In this document: in pieces, positions 35,946 through 47,896 of the stretch
Layout: each line of letters opens with the position of its first letter
How positions within the stretch are numbered: position 1 is the stretch's first letter
Source: Galeruca laticollis
Lineage: Eukaryota > Arthropoda > Insecta > Coleoptera > Chrysomelidae
Direction: 5' to 3'
DNA: 64,000 nucleotides
Assembly: GCA_963921935.1 (NCBI GenBank)
Contig: OY998177.1
Span: 6,847,754-6,911,753, forward strand
Made by a program: the position numbers and the translations under genes
Notes under the pieces: model-generated
What the model saw: the letters and a program-made list of their open reading frames with translations, nothing else
Database searches by the model: none
Told to the model about the DNA's origin: nothing

Positions 35946-38378
35946 GTTTATTAGTGGAGAACTCCCTAGATTTAACTGTTCGTTGACAACTTCATATTGT
36001 GCGTTTCTTACATGTCTTCTAATTTCTAATTCTTCAAGGAAATCCAGTTCTTGTTTCTTTTCACAAATATGCAGCACTTCTAGTTTTGTCTTAGGTGTCA
36101 ATGAATGATTGGTGTCAAGTAGATGTTTTGCGTAGTGGGATTTATCTGGTTGTTTTAACCTGTATGCTCGTAAGTGTTCACTGTATCGGATTTCAAAATT
36201 CCTAAGGGTCTGACCCAAATGGACAGCATTACATTCTGGACATTTGAGTTTATATATACCTGACTTCTTTAATAGTGGTATTTTTGTTTTTACATTTAAT
36301 AATTTTGTACAAACGTTACTTTCTGTTTTAGAAGAAATTGTTGTATTCGTTGCTGAAGATATTATCTTTGAAATATTATTAGAAATATTTCCTGCATATG
36401 TGATGGTTTTATAAGTTTTTATTTCATCAGCTTGTTTGGGAAATATTAGTTGTAATGCCACTTTTTCCTCTTTTTTACTAATTAGCTTATTTATCATATC
36501 TAATGGATAACCGTTGGATGTGGCTATTTGTCTAATTGTATTAATCTCTCTATCAAAATTACATTAGTTCATAGGAACTGAAAAAGCTCTATGTATCATT
36601 GAATTATATGCCGCTAGTCTGTATGACATAGGGTGATTGGAATTGAATGGAATTGTCACATCAGTCTGTGTTGGTTTTCGGTAAATTGAATAATCAAGTA
36701 CATTATTAACTCTTTGAATTTTTAAATCAAAAAAATTGATTGAGCTATTTTCTTCAATTTCTAATCTAAATTTAATTTTTGGGTGTAAATTATTGATGTG
36801 GTTGAATAATACATCTAATTGTCGTTCACTACCCATAAAACAAGCTAATATGCCATCTACATATCTATACCAAAATAAAATATCTTTCGACATATTACTT
36901 TCAAAGATCCTCTTACTAAATTGTCCATAAAAATGTTTGCTAAAATAGGTGATATAGGGCTTCCCATTGGTAAACCTTCATTTTGAATATATATCTTATT
37001 GTCAAAAGTGAAGTAATTCTGATTAGTGCACACATCAAATAAATTAAGTATATTTGATATTATTCCTGGATTAATATTTTTGTCTTCTAGTAATTTTCTT
37101 ACAAGTATTAGACATTCTTTAGGAGGAATTTTAGTGAACATATTAGTTACATCGAACGATATGAGTTTATAATTATCTTGCAAGTGAATTGCTTTCAACT
37201 TTTTGATTAGTTCTATTGAATTTCTAATTGACTACTGAGATTCATATCCGTAACGATTGAGTATATTGTTGAGCCTCTTTGCCAATATATTATTAGGAGC
37301 ATTAACATAAGAAACTACAGGTCTAATTGGTTTCGTTATTTTATGTAATTTAACGGTTCCATATAATTGTGGACAATGAGGATTCTTATGTATGATAGAC
37401 CTCTTTTCGTAATCACTTAAAAGATAATTTGAATAATTAACAATATCCCTTACATTATTAGAAAACTTTTTAGTTGGGTTTGCTTTAAGAACTTTTACAT
37501 CGCTAGATTCTATAAAGTTATATATTTTGGAATTGTAATTTTCAGTCGTCAAAATGACAGTTGTGTTCCCCTTATCAGATTTTGTAACTGTTATTATCGT
37601 CTATCTTCTTTTTTATTGCATTTAAAACTGTAATGTCATTTTTTGTTTGACGTTTAACTTTTAAAGGTTCAATATTTTTGATTAAGTTGGCAATTTTTAA
37701 TTTCTCATAAAGAAAATTATTTGAATTAGATTTTAAAGCTATTTCTGACTCTGTAGCTATAATTTGTTTAATATTATTCGTAAATTTCGATGGTATGCTG
37801 TATGTTAAACGATTATTTAAAAATTCAATTTCACTATCAGTAAAATTAGTGTCTGAAAGGTTTTGAAATCGTGGTGCAAAGTGTGTTGGTATGTAGGTAC
37901 TTACAGTTTCATGATGTTTTGAGTATTGAATTTTATGTTGTGTGTGTTCAAGATAATGTAGCTTCTTTTCTTGTTTTTTGAATTTCTTATGCTTCATCGT
38001 GCTGACTTTTTCACTAATTTTGTCATCCAAACAGTTAAATTCTACTGGATGTAATTGGAATGTGAGTTCTGAATGTACAACTTCTATGTAGTTGTCTAAG
38101 GAGTCTCTAACTTTGAACCATTTCTTACATCCTCCCTTTATCCAAACTCGTTGAGCACATTTTATAGCTTTTTGTGCTTGTGGTGTTTAAGTGTGACATT
38201 TTATATTCACATAATTTCGTATTACCGTTTTTCTAATGCATTCTTGGTTAAACCAAATGTTTTGTGATTTTTTGTAACGTTTTTGTAGTAACTTCTGGTA
38301 CAGTCGGGACAAATCTTCTCTCGAAGATTTTTTAATGAAATTAACTGTCTCGACCCTTACTTCGTGGAATCTGTTCAT
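35931..38378 (-). pseudogene. Penelope-like RT-GIY-YIG protein (broken)
   Basis: Reads from MNRFHEVRVETVNFI (38378) through a Lys-rich N-terminal part (to about 37575), RT blocks PQLYGTVKLHKITKPIRPVV (37375-37315), ISFDVTNMFTKIPPKE (about 37170-37125) and NEGLPMGSPISPILANIFMD (about 36985-36925), to a GIY-YIG domain (SGIYKLKCPECNAVHLGQTL, about 36270-36210) with Cys pair, R..EH and a C-terminal helix. The RT catalytic motif reads YVDG (36852-36863) instead of YVDD. Frame breaks near 38185, 37560, 37215, 36880 and 36530 and the lost Asp mean it is inactive. Usual role: target-primed reverse transcription with a GIY-YIG nickase. Confidence 0.8.
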
Positions 38379-38770
38379 ATTAGTGTTTTAAATGAAACTC
38401 ACGGTTTCTAGTTAATTCCACAATATAATAAAAGTTATTGAAAATTCTAAAAAATTGACAATTGTTTCGATAAATCAATATCATCGTCAGAATGACAGAA
38501 GTTACATTTTATTTGATGCCTACCTGATGTTTAGTAGTTATTTTTGGCTAGACCAAGAAGTGATCTAACTTGTGATTGACCTAATGTATGTTTATAGAAA
38601 AAAGAAGAAGATGTGATATTACAATTATTGAAGCTTAGATATTATTAGCCCTATGGTGATATCCTGGATATCATTTTTCCAATTAAGATCAGTATAACTG
38701 TGCAATTATATAGAATACCAGGAAAACTATATCTGCTGATCTTTACAATTATCACTTAAGAAGACAGTTA
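38379..38770 (-). repeat. Penelope-like pseudo-LTR (5' copy)
   Basis: Direct repeat of 35565-35945 and inverted repeat of 38771-39092. Together with the latter it forms a palindrome centred at about 38770. Confidence 0.75.
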
Positions 38771-39131
38771 GTTATACTGATCTTAATTGGAAAAATGATA
38801 TCCAGGATATCACCATAGGGCTAATAATATCTAAGCTCCAATAATTGTAATATCACATCTTCTTCTTTTTTCTATAAACTTATATTAAGTCAATCACAAG
38901 TTAGGTCACTTCTTGGTCTAGCCAAAAATAACTACTAAACATCAGGTAGGCATCAAATAAAATGTAACTTCTGTCATTCTGACGATGATATTGATTTATT
39001 GAAACAATTGTCAATTTTTTAGAATTTTCAATAACTTTTATTATATTGTGGAATTAACTAGAAATCGTGAGTTTCATTTAAAACACTAATATGAACAGAT
39101 TCCACGAAGTAAGGGTCGAGACAGTTAATTT
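38771..39131 (+). repeat. Inverted partial Penelope-like copy
   Basis: Plus-strand pseudo-LTR followed at about 39092 by ATG AAC AGA TTC CAC, the protein start, cut off after about 15 codons at the right target duplication. It mirrors 38330-38770. Confidence 0.75.
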
Positions 39132-39146
39132 CATTTCTACATACTA
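39132..39146. repeat. Target site duplication, right
   Basis: CATTTCTACATACTA, matching 35550-35564. Confidence 0.7.
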
Positions 39147-41870
39147 TAAATAATTTTATACTACTAAAGAGAGAGGAAAATTAATAATGACCCATGCAAA
39201 ATCAATGATAATTTAACGTGACAACATAAAATCTGGGAAGTTAGCTGTGAATACATCGCATTGGTCGAATGACGTTTCACATTATTTGTCATATTAGATT
39301 CAAATTTACCATAAAAATATAAAATATTTAACGTATTTGGTGAAATATTCTGGCTTAAATCAAACAAGAAGATCTATTCAAAAATATGAGCAATATTCTT
39401 CGTGAAATTGTACCATATTTCAACCATAAATCCAGTGTTGAGAAGAACAATATCATATCGAAGTAAGCTCTTTACTTCATTCGCGATTGACGATTAAAAA
39501 AAGAAAATGAAGTTCAAAAACACTTGCAATGAATAATTGATGTTGTCAATAATAAATAACATGTACTCATTTTTAAATTGAAAATGAATATTTCTCAAAA
39601 ATAATCTACACTTCTGTTATCCTGGCATCAACACGTGACAGCCGTCAAGCGAGGGAAATTATCACTTATTAATTTTACAGCTAGGTCATGTGTCGAGAAA
39701 TTTAGGTTGTCTTCATGGCAACTAGTCAAAATCAAGGCATCTGATTGGCTTAAGCAACTGGTAAAAAATTTTCAACAATTTTATGTTTTTAAGAAACCTA
39801 CTACTGGTTGTCTTAACTAGACAATGAAAATAATATAATATTAGATACTTGATATAACTTATTCTCATGTTACAAAAGCTCATATAGAATAATTTTTATT
39901 GGTCTGTTATAAAAAAGAGAGTGTCGTTTATTTTCGAGTTATATTTGAAATTTATACAGTTTCAACGGAACTCCTTCTTTAAACTTGTTTCCCTTCATCA
40001 ATTTTCACATTTCCCGCAGACGGATGAGATCCAAACGGTGGTTGGCGAGACTCAATCTTTGACTCATTTGTATTTTCAAATACAACCAAAACATTTTCCA
40101 TAAACGGGCAATGCGCTGATTTTCTCCATCTCTTGTATCAACTCACTGACACTTAATTTCCTTTTGCTGGCGGCCCATATTTGAAATAAACCACGTGCTT
40201 TGTGTTCTTTCACAAATTCCAGCTTAGCCGTGCGTAATTTATATTACATCAAAATATTTATTGTTCTTTATCTATCGACCAATAAATTCGACATGTAGCT
40301 AGATTCAACATAAAATTTTATCGTGTACATGGCTATTTACAGATTGAAATTATTCAAAAAATCGATATGACTGTAGAGGAGTAAACCAATGACATAGAAA
40401 AATAATAGACCTAGCATCTCATTCATAATATCGGGATTGTTTTGATGCCGTCAATAAATTCACTAACAATGTACTAGAAAAGGACAACAATACATCCATT
40501 TTCCTGGTGAGGCATCGCTGTGCATGTGTACCATACCTTTTGCCCGAGTCTAGTACTTTCATCAATTCTTCCTTCTGAAGTTCAGTTTTTTTCAGTCGAA
40601 CTATTTTATTATCAATTGAACTGATAATTTCAACTCACAATTATAATGTGTACCTCTTAAGCAATTAGTACGTATTAGAAATCTTTGATAGAATTGTACA
40701 CCTGGAGGATACTAAAACGAATGCTCGATATGGAAGTAGTGGATTTGCATCAGATGTAATATATTTTCCAAAATTTGCTTTAACAAGGATATCACTTGAA
40801 GTGAAATAAGAGAAGCAATGGAACCATATCATCTTTTTCAACACCAATTAATGAGAACCAAAATTTTCTTTGCTCATCATTCGTAAAAAACCTGCAATAT
40901 ATGTTGTTAAGGTTCCACTAAGTGCACTAATTATATAAAAAATGGTAGTTTGAACTATATTTGATATTGACTTACTTATAAATGATACTCGTAAATAGAA
41001 AAATGGCTCTACTGGTCAGTAAAACAAAAGTAATTGCATTATTTAGGGGTTTCATATGGTTAAAATCCATAATTTTCATCTTTTACTATCAATCTATATG
41101 TATATGCACCTATATCGGCGATACAGGTGAATCAAAAATTAAGGTCAAATGCAAATGCCAACTCTACCAGTGAAAAGAAATATTCTGTTTCAAATGATTC
41201 AATTTCTTGCAGATCTAACACTGACAAACTATGTTTTCGAGTTACAATACACTTACTGAGTCTGCAATAATACAATAACTGCTTAAATTGCCGATTAATC
41301 ACTTGTAATCAAACAATTTCCCGATTCTGTGTTGGCAACTATGCAAGGATTTCTTATGATGAAATACATTTTGTGAATGAATCTGGTCCTATAGCGTTAT
41401 CACGTAAAGGAGAATAACTTTATTGTTTAAAACACGTAGGTACATCAACAACTTAAATCGCAAGAACATTTTGCTGTATGTCCTCAATTTTCATCTTTCA
41501 ACAATATCATATGCCTCATGACTATTGTTTTATATGCTTATCAATGTTACTTTGCATTTTCCACATCAATTAATTATATTATACTGTTTTGAGAAATGAA
41601 GCATATTTGACAAACGCGCACGTAGACGGTGGAGTATAGTCGCTCATCTGGTTATTGCTTTTGCATTGTTAGCTTCAGTATTTAATGATTTAATGTACAT
41701 TAATATGAGTCTACTCTCTTTCTACGTTATTGGAGTAAAAGCTTGTCAATCAAATTCACAATTTTGAATTTATTATTTTTCCATTCACAAATTTTTTTTA
41801 TATTAAAATGCCTTTATTTACAATAGTTAGTCAACTATATGTACATAGATGTTCGGAATAAATACAAAAT
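39147..41870. other. No recognisable gene
   Basis: Short frames only, in both strands; no transposon motif recognised over 2.7 kb. This is the longest stretch with nothing assigned and may be unique intergenic or intronic DNA. Confidence 0.45.
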
Positions 41871-41947
41871 ATACATAAGCCGGTCGTCTCACCATTCCTG
41901 GCACCCCTTGTGGGTCTGATGCTCAACATGGTTCCTTGTCGAATGCA

Positions 41948-42405
41948 TTATCCAATTATTATCGTTAGTAGTAGTAACTTTGACCTTGGTATAAAAATAT
42001 GTCTCCATGGCATTTTCGACTGGATCGTCCCTGAAAAATGGCTGGTCAACCGGGTTTCAAAATCGTACAGGTGTAGTTTATGAGAGGCAGGAGTATGGCA
42101 GATGTTGTTTGTACGATGATAAGTTTTCATTATAATATTTTATGTAAGTTAAAATTGGATCTGTTTGTATGATGTGGGAAGACAATTGTTCTTACAAATC
42201 AACGGATATAATTTGCTAATTCTAATTTTCGCTTCTTGTATTTGATTGGCAATGTGCGCTTGTGTTGCCACTCACTGTATAGCCGAGGTATTTTAAAGTA
42301 GTGCTAGGGGTGATATTTTGGCCAATAATACAAAGCTGAGATTGCAATGAGCTATTACTTGGTGTTATCCGTCTGAGTAAAAAGTACTCTGTATTTTTTA
42401 AAAAC
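41948..42405 (-). pseudogene. LINE RT C-terminal fragment
   Basis: Minus-strand frame KTEYFLLRRITPSNSSLQSQ, then TPSTTLKYLGYTVSGNTSAH (about 42300-42245). A shift then gives ANQIQEAKIRISKLYPLICK (about 42243-42185). The KYLGxxxxxNxxxxxHI pattern and the following helix are the post-catalytic RT and thumb of Jockey-type LINEs. No catalytic core is present; the C-terminal 60-codon frame at 41948-42130 may be its tail. Confidence 0.55.
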
Positions 42406-43007
42406 TATTTTATAAGCTTTATTCAATAAGAATATAATATACTATTTAAGGAAAACTGAACAAATATACAAACAGGCAATGTTGAATATTAAATGAGAGG
42501 TGCCTGTGAAGTTTGACTGAGTTTGAGAAGTGAAGTAACAATAACAATGAAGTTAGTTTTATTAAAATATGAATGCTGATGAGGCAATCTTCTGTCCTCT
42601 CATGCTTCGCTATATGCGTAGTTTCTGGGCATATAACTCGAGCATCGCCAATTAAACAGATAAAAGTAAAACAAAAACTGTACAAAGATTCGTAAAATGA
42701 ATAAATAGTAAATTACAAAGAAACACAATTGAAATGTTTATACAGTTTTCAACAAAATCAGTAGCGGCAAATTTCTAAACACTCTCATACTGTACTCTCT
42801 TGTATTTATATTTGAACCTTTCCAGTATCAAATTTTTAAGGACTAAATATCCAAAGGTTCAAGAAATATGCCCTCTAAAACGTGAAGTATATTCAGTACA
42901 TCACAACGGAACTTAATGATCTATATAAATGTGGTGGACATTTGTTCATAATTATTTTATGATAAAGCGTTACCAGCCTTCCCTTTTCCATGCTTAACAA
43001 TTTCATT

Positions 43008-43012
<5 letters not shown>
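42406..43012. other. No recognisable gene
   Basis: AT-rich; a 79-codon minus-strand frame at 42446-42685 is hydrophobic but unlike anything I know. Confidence 0.4.

Positions 43013-43068
<56 letters not shown>
43013..43068. repeat. (AT)n microsatellite
   Basis: About 28 AT dinucleotides. Confidence 0.95.
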
Positions 43069-43071
<3 letters not shown>

Positions 43072-43199
43072 TAGACAGGAATTTTGAGAATTCTGGATAC
43101 GCAGAGAATCAATATTGTTCAAACAGGGACCACATACTGCGTCACAATTATTGGATTGACTGAGGACCATAATATATATCACACAGCACTATCTTTGTC

Positions 43200-43740
43200 T
43201 TTCGGTCCAATATATGTCGTTGGGAGTTGAGAGTATTCAAATTGGTATATGCTCGTTTAATACATTCATTGACTTATGCTTTGAGTTTTAAATCATTATC
43301 CACATGGATATCTAGGTTTCTAGCTACTTCTACAGACTGGATAAACGTACCTTCAATTATTAATCAAATATGTTCCCCTAATTTATTTTACCTTGTTGCT
43401 AGAAGTAAAATTTGAGTTTTGCATTTATTTTCAGCTGATGTCTTTTTTAAATTGAAAAAATCTCGGATAATTCCTCATTGATTATATTTGAAACCGTTTT
43501 ATCGAATGCTCGAAAAACTAAACCTCAATTGAGCCTCATCTGCATACATGTTTTCTTTGCTGTTCCTCAAACTAATGCATATATTGCTTGTGTATATACT
43601 GAATAAAATTAGAACCAACAGAAAACCTTGAAGTACCCCACATAATACAATTTTCTTAGCCAATATTCCTACATACTCTCAACAAACTGGATACGGTCAG
43701 TCAAATGATTTTCTATTGAATGAATAAATGTATATTGAAA
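43200..43740 (-). pseudogene. Degenerate LINE reverse transcriptase fragment
   Basis: On the minus strand CGVLQGFLLVLILFSIYTSN corresponds to the RT block GVPQGSVLGPxLFxIYxxD, and NMYADEAQLRFSF to the catalytic YADD block, with Glu replacing the second Asp. VEVARNLDIHVDNDLKLKA matches the later KxLGxxID block. Several stops. A Jockey/CR1-type LINE relic, distinct from the one at 41948. Confidence 0.6.
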
Positions 43741-44052
43741 TTGTTGTTTTCATTTCTTAAGTGACCATAGAAATTCCAAATTCAAGTTTGTGGTTAAGAA
43801 GATAAACTTTCATATGGGTTTCAAGGTGCCATGCTTGTGGACCAGCAGTTTGTTTCTTAAATTTACGTGAGATTTTGTTCCAATTAGCCAGTGAAACTGA
43901 TTTTGTTTCTGCCCTAGCTTTTTTGACTTTCTGTGAATATCTGTTTTCTATATTTACGTAGATTTAAATATATTTTTGCTCTAATTTTCTATGATAATCA
44001 CTGGCCGAGGCGATTTTGGTAACACATTGCAAACATTTATTTTTATAATGCT

Positions 44053-44320
44053 GCTTCTTCTTCTTACAGTACCATATCCGTGATCGGATGTTGGCGACCT
44101 CTCACTTCTACCTGTGTTGTGCTCTCCAGTTACCATAGATGGAAGGGACCTACACTTTAACGACGGATCCGAACGTCTATGTTAAGAGGCTGTAATAGAA
44201 TACTGTCGGTGATTTGCCATTGCCTTCCGACAGGTGGCTCTCCGAATTTTTGATTATGATGCATTTAGGCCTCTCGGTTAGCAGGCAGATCAACCATTCC
44301 ACTAGACTACGAAGACCACT
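44053..44320 (-). mobile_element. tRNA-derived SINE (candidate)
   Basis: Read on the minus strand: GAAGTGGTCTTCGTAGTC, then an A-box-like TAGTCTAGTGGAATGG, an anticodon-arm-like CTGCCTGCTAACCGAGAGGC, a B-box-like GTTCGGATCC (44163-44174), a GC-richer body and a tail of (AAG)n at 44053-44066. The order fits tRNA-derived insect SINEs. It is locally more GC-rich than its surroundings. No coding potential. Confidence 0.55.
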
Positions 44321-44669
44321 TCATCATGATGCTAATACCTTCCAAATATTCGTGAAGACATAATACCTACCACGTTTCTATATGTTCTTTAGATCCTCTT
44401 TTGTTCGCAGGTAGTAAATTGGACTGTACTTATAAGTAGAGAGATTTCATAGAGTGGGTTATTTAGTTTACATTTGAGTTTAAAAGTAAATGGTTCTGTC
44501 TAGTTAAGAAATAAATGTTAACGACAAAAATTGCGCCGCAGTTGCAGAATTTCTCCGTACAAGTTTTGTTACATTTGTGGAGAATTGGTGATGAAATAGG
44601 TTTATTTAATCTATTTTGGTGTTGTAATCTGAGATCGAGACCAACTCCCATATGTGTTGTAGGGTGTCA

Positions 44670-44994
44670 TTGGTTCAGTGGATGAAAGTGAAGAGAAGAA
44701 GAATGCTATTTGCAGTTCCAATGGTATGACGACAACCCACCAACCATATTGATGATTGCTATTTTTGTATGACAAAGACTGAGGAGTATTTCAAAAAAGA
44801 AAAGCGTAAGATCGAATATGCAAATTTACAATCTGCCGTAAGGCCTGTTCCTTACAATGCAGACTTACCAATACCGACGGCGCTTTTGGATTGACAATAT
44901 ATTGTTTTGGGAAATAATGGAGATAAAAACGGTTCTTCAAGATACTCGGAAGAACACTGATGCACGTCTGATTCCAGTTCCGCCGGGCCACACT
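44670..44994 (+). pseudogene. Uncharacterised repetitive arthropod protein, upstream part
   Basis: One frame from about 44684: WMKVKRRRMLFAVPMV, a stop, then RQPTNHIDDCYFCMT and LQSAVRPVPYNADLPIPTA. This PTxHxxDCYFC...RPVPH pattern belongs to a family of uncharacterised proteins that is repetitive in insect genomes; I know no established function. It is cut at 44994 by the Harbinger element and continues at 47897. Confidence 0.5.
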
Positions 44995-44997
44995 TGA
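44995..44997. repeat. Harbinger target duplication TGA (left)
   Basis: TGA here and at 47897-47899 flank the inverted repeats. Three-base duplications are the rule for PIF/Harbinger elements, usually TWA. Confidence 0.6.
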
Positions 44998-45142
44998 AGC
45001 TCGATTCTCACTATAGTGCAATGAATGTGCCAGGCACGGGAAAAGCACGGGAAAGGCACGGGCTCGGTAAGGTCAAGAAATGTATCGCGCACGGAACGTC
45101 AGTGGTACCGTTTATATAATTAATAGATCGAATAATAACAAT

Positions 45143-47381
45143 ATGTTTTCCACTACAACACTTGTGAGAATTGCTGTGTTATTAGATGAAGACGAGGAAA
45201 AACAAATAGAGAAAGGTCAGAAACGAAAAAGACGTTTTTGGGTGCATGATATGTTAAAAAGACGGAATCAAGAAGTAGAATTCTCTACACTACACCGCGA
45301 ATTGGTAGACGACGAAACCAAATTCTTTAAATATTATAGAATGTCGATTAACGAATTCAATAATTTGTTAAAACAGATAGAAGAAGTTTTGCAGAAACAA
45401 AATACCACTTTCCGGGAATCCATTCCACCCGTTCACAAACTTGCGGTGTGCTTAAGGTAAAAATCAAATATCAGCTTTATAGCGTTTAACATGTTTATTT
45501 TTATTTTGACACATGATGTAGATGATATTACTTGTATTAATGATTATTACATTATATTAATGAGGTATTCTGTGGGGAAAATGTTTCATAAAAGGAGGCG
45601 GCAAGTGAAGAATTGTAGGATTGGCACATGGAAGCAATTGATGATGGTGGAGATTGAATGGGAGCTAAGGAAAAATGTGATGAATGGGATGAGTGAGGTG
45701 TAGGAGACACTAGAGGCGGGCGAATTTCTGAACTGTCGGTAGTCGTGTTATGTAAATTAATGGTTTGCATGTTACTGGCATTGTATGCTGAAAAGTTTTG
45801 ATTATGCTGCTGGTCATATACGTATTTAGCTTCAATATCGGAGACAAGTCCAAATATTTTAGTGTTAACTAGATGTTTGTCACCGGGAGAAAACTTTTTC
45901 ACAGTGACTTTTATGCTTTCAAAAAAAAAGATCAATTTCGTCTTCATTTGCCTCAATTTTCTTGTTGTTTTCCTCGGTCAAAAGATAGTTCATTAGGGTG
46001 CTGCTAGCTGTCATAGGCTGGGTTGACTATTTTGCTTTATCTTTGATTGTTTTAGTTGTTGCCTTCTTGTTTTTTACTATCTGTCCTTTTGACTTATGAT
46101 TTGCTTGTTGGGATGTACTAGCTTGTGATAAATCGGTAGACTGCAGAATATCCTGACCATCAAGCTGACTATTCGGAGGTGTTATGTCCTGAATGTTATC
46201 CTGTGACAAAATATGTTGTGAAGAATCGGAATACTGACTTATATTTTCCGTTCCGTTGCTTTTATCGTCAGTTACAAAAGTGGGGTTTTCAGTCGTAGTA
46301 ACTGATGTAACTCGCTCCTTATCCTTCATGTGAATATGGAGAAATTCCAATATGTCGCCATACTTCCATCTCGCGTTGAGATCTGCTGCTTGCCCTGTTT
46401 TAGTTTTCTTTGAATTTCGAAATTTTCAATTCTGACCGCGGATGCTTGCATTCTTTACCATCTGAAAGTAACAATATTAATTTATTCTAGGTTTCTTGCT
46501 ACTGGAGACTCTTATCAAACGATTTTATTCAGTTACAGACTAGGACATTCTACTGTACATGCCATTATCCAAGAAGTGTGTAACGCAATTATAAACAACT
46601 TATTGCCAGCTTATATTCCTACACCGCGTAAAGAAGACTGGGAAAATACTTCGAAAAGGATTTGGACTACTTGGAATTTTCCTAATTGCTTAGGAGCCCT
46701 AGATGGCAAGCATATTGAAACTATAGCACCTTTTAATAGTGGTTCAAATTATTTTTATTATAAAAAAACCTTTTCCGTTGTTCTTCTCGCATTAGTCGAT
46801 GCTGATTACAGATTTCTGGCGGTGAATATAGGATCATATGGCAAAAACAGTGATGGAGGTATCTTCGCAAACTCGAGATTGGGAAGACAATTGGAATATG
46901 ATACCTTGGACATACCTGGCATTAAACAGCTCCCAGATTCTGATATAACAACGCCTTACGTTATTCTGGGTTTCCTTCAAAAATTAACCTTTTGAGACCT
47001 TTTTCTCTGACCCAGATACTAAATGATGTACAGAAAAGGGTTTTTAACTACCGACATTGTCGAGCAAGGCGTGTTGTTGAAAAGGCCTTTGGAATTTTGG
47101 CACAGCGTTTCCGCATATATTTTAGAAAAATCAATTCAAAACCTGGCTATGTTGAAAGAATTGTCTTAACAACATGCATTCTACATAATTATCTACTCAA
47201 CAAAGCCACGATGACACAGGAAGAAATTGCTGCTGTGGAGAATCACAACATATGTATACTGCAAGATCTACCAAAGCAAGGTGGTAATGCACAACAGGAA
47301 GCGTTCCTTTGCAGAGAAAAATTCACCAGTTTTTTAAATTCAGATGCTGGTTCTGTACCTTGGCAATATGACAAAATATAA
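45143..47381 (+). pseudogene. Harbinger DDE transposase, two exons, one frameshift
   Basis: Exon 1 is 45143-45456: RFWVHDMLKRRNQEVEFSTL, FRMS-like YYRMSINEFNNLL and a LAVCLR end. The donor AAG|GTAAAA at 45457 and the acceptor TTCTAG at 46490 join it to FLATGDSYQT (exon 2, from 46491). DDE triad: GALDGKHI (D at 46702-46704), ALVDADYRF (D at 46798-46800) and RRVVEKAFGIL (E at 47079-47081). A small deletion near 46965 shifts the frame and removes the conserved GDxAFPL block; reading resumes as NLLRPF. Otherwise full length with the LHNYLL end. It normally cuts and pastes the element, guided by the MADF partner. An upstream in-frame ATG at 45080 is possible. Confidence 0.85.
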
Positions 47382-47612
47382 TATACAAAATATAATTTAT
47401 AGTTACGTGTTATGTAATATTTTAATAAATATACTAAATTATTACTTACCCAATTCTAATTTTTCCCCAATTGACGTCCACACATTCGACTTGTATTGAT
47501 TATCTGAGTACTTTTTATTAGATAAATCATACAACGCTTCATTTCCACGCACATATTCAATTAACATTTCATCCATTTCCGATGTAAAAGTCTTTCTTTG
47601 ACGCTTCGACAT
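45552..47612 (-). pseudogene. Harbinger MADF/BESS DNA-binding protein, two exons
   Basis: Exon 1 is 47612-47450: MSKRQRKTFTSEMDEMLIEY then VRGNEALYDLSNKKYSDNQY and VWTSIGEKLEL, the start of a MADF domain. The donor GG|GTAAGT at 47449 and the acceptor TTTCAG at 46462 join it to exon 2 (46461-45552). That exon gives the MADF end (DGKECKHPRS; after a frame break KTGQAADLNARWKYGDILEF), a Ser/Gln-rich linker, an in-frame TAG at 46027-46029, and a BESS-like tail (FFESIKVTVKKFSPGDKHLV, then IFGLVSDIEAKYV). Two frame breaks and the stop disable it. In this family the partner binds the ends and brings the transposase into the nucleus. Its exon 2 lies wholly inside the transposase intron, and the reverse also holds. 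Confidence 0.8.
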
Positions 47613-47896
47613 AGTTATTTGAAATCGTCACTTTCTTTTTGCCTGTTGATTGCCAGGAATTAGTATTCAGACTAGGCAAGTTTTGCGAAACCGGCTAGGA
47701 TTCGGCAGAGCACGTGCTCGGCAAATATTGTTTCGAAGAATACCTACGTGCAAGCGACATGCATTGACAAGTCGGTACCCGTATAGTGAGAACGCGACGT
47801 CGAAAATCACATTCAATTACATATCATACAAATATTGCCGAGCCTGTGCCTTTCCCGTGCCTTGCACATTCATTGCACTATAGTGAGAATCGAGCT

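Larger units (their letters stand above)
35565..39131 (-). mobile_element. Penelope-like element, head-to-head composite
   Basis: Main copy on the minus strand: 3' pseudo-LTR at 35565-35945, protein region 35931-38378 and 5' pseudo-LTR at about 38379-38770. A second, inverted piece follows at 38771-39131: pseudo-LTR plus the first codons of the protein on the plus strand. The same 11-15 bp sequence flanks the whole composite, which points to one insertion event. Fragments of the same family are at 15870-16505, 16975-17085 and 29095-29425. Confidence 0.8.
44998..47896. mobile_element. PIF/Harbinger DNA transposon, structurally complete
   Basis: 2.9 kb element with inverted ends of about 60 bp that begin AGCTCGATTCTCACTATAG and share atgaatgtgc and GGCACGGG blocks (44998-45066 and 47822-47896). 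It encodes a DDE transposase on the plus strand and a MADF/BESS DNA-binding protein on the minus strand, the usual two-gene content of Harbinger. Both genes are spliced and both are damaged, so the copy is probably not autonomous. It interrupts an older repetitive gene. Confidence 0.9.

Noticed and set aside
44791..45048. 85-codon minus frame over the Harbinger end
   Set aside because: Spans the element boundary and overlaps the inverted repeat and the relic gene on the other strand.
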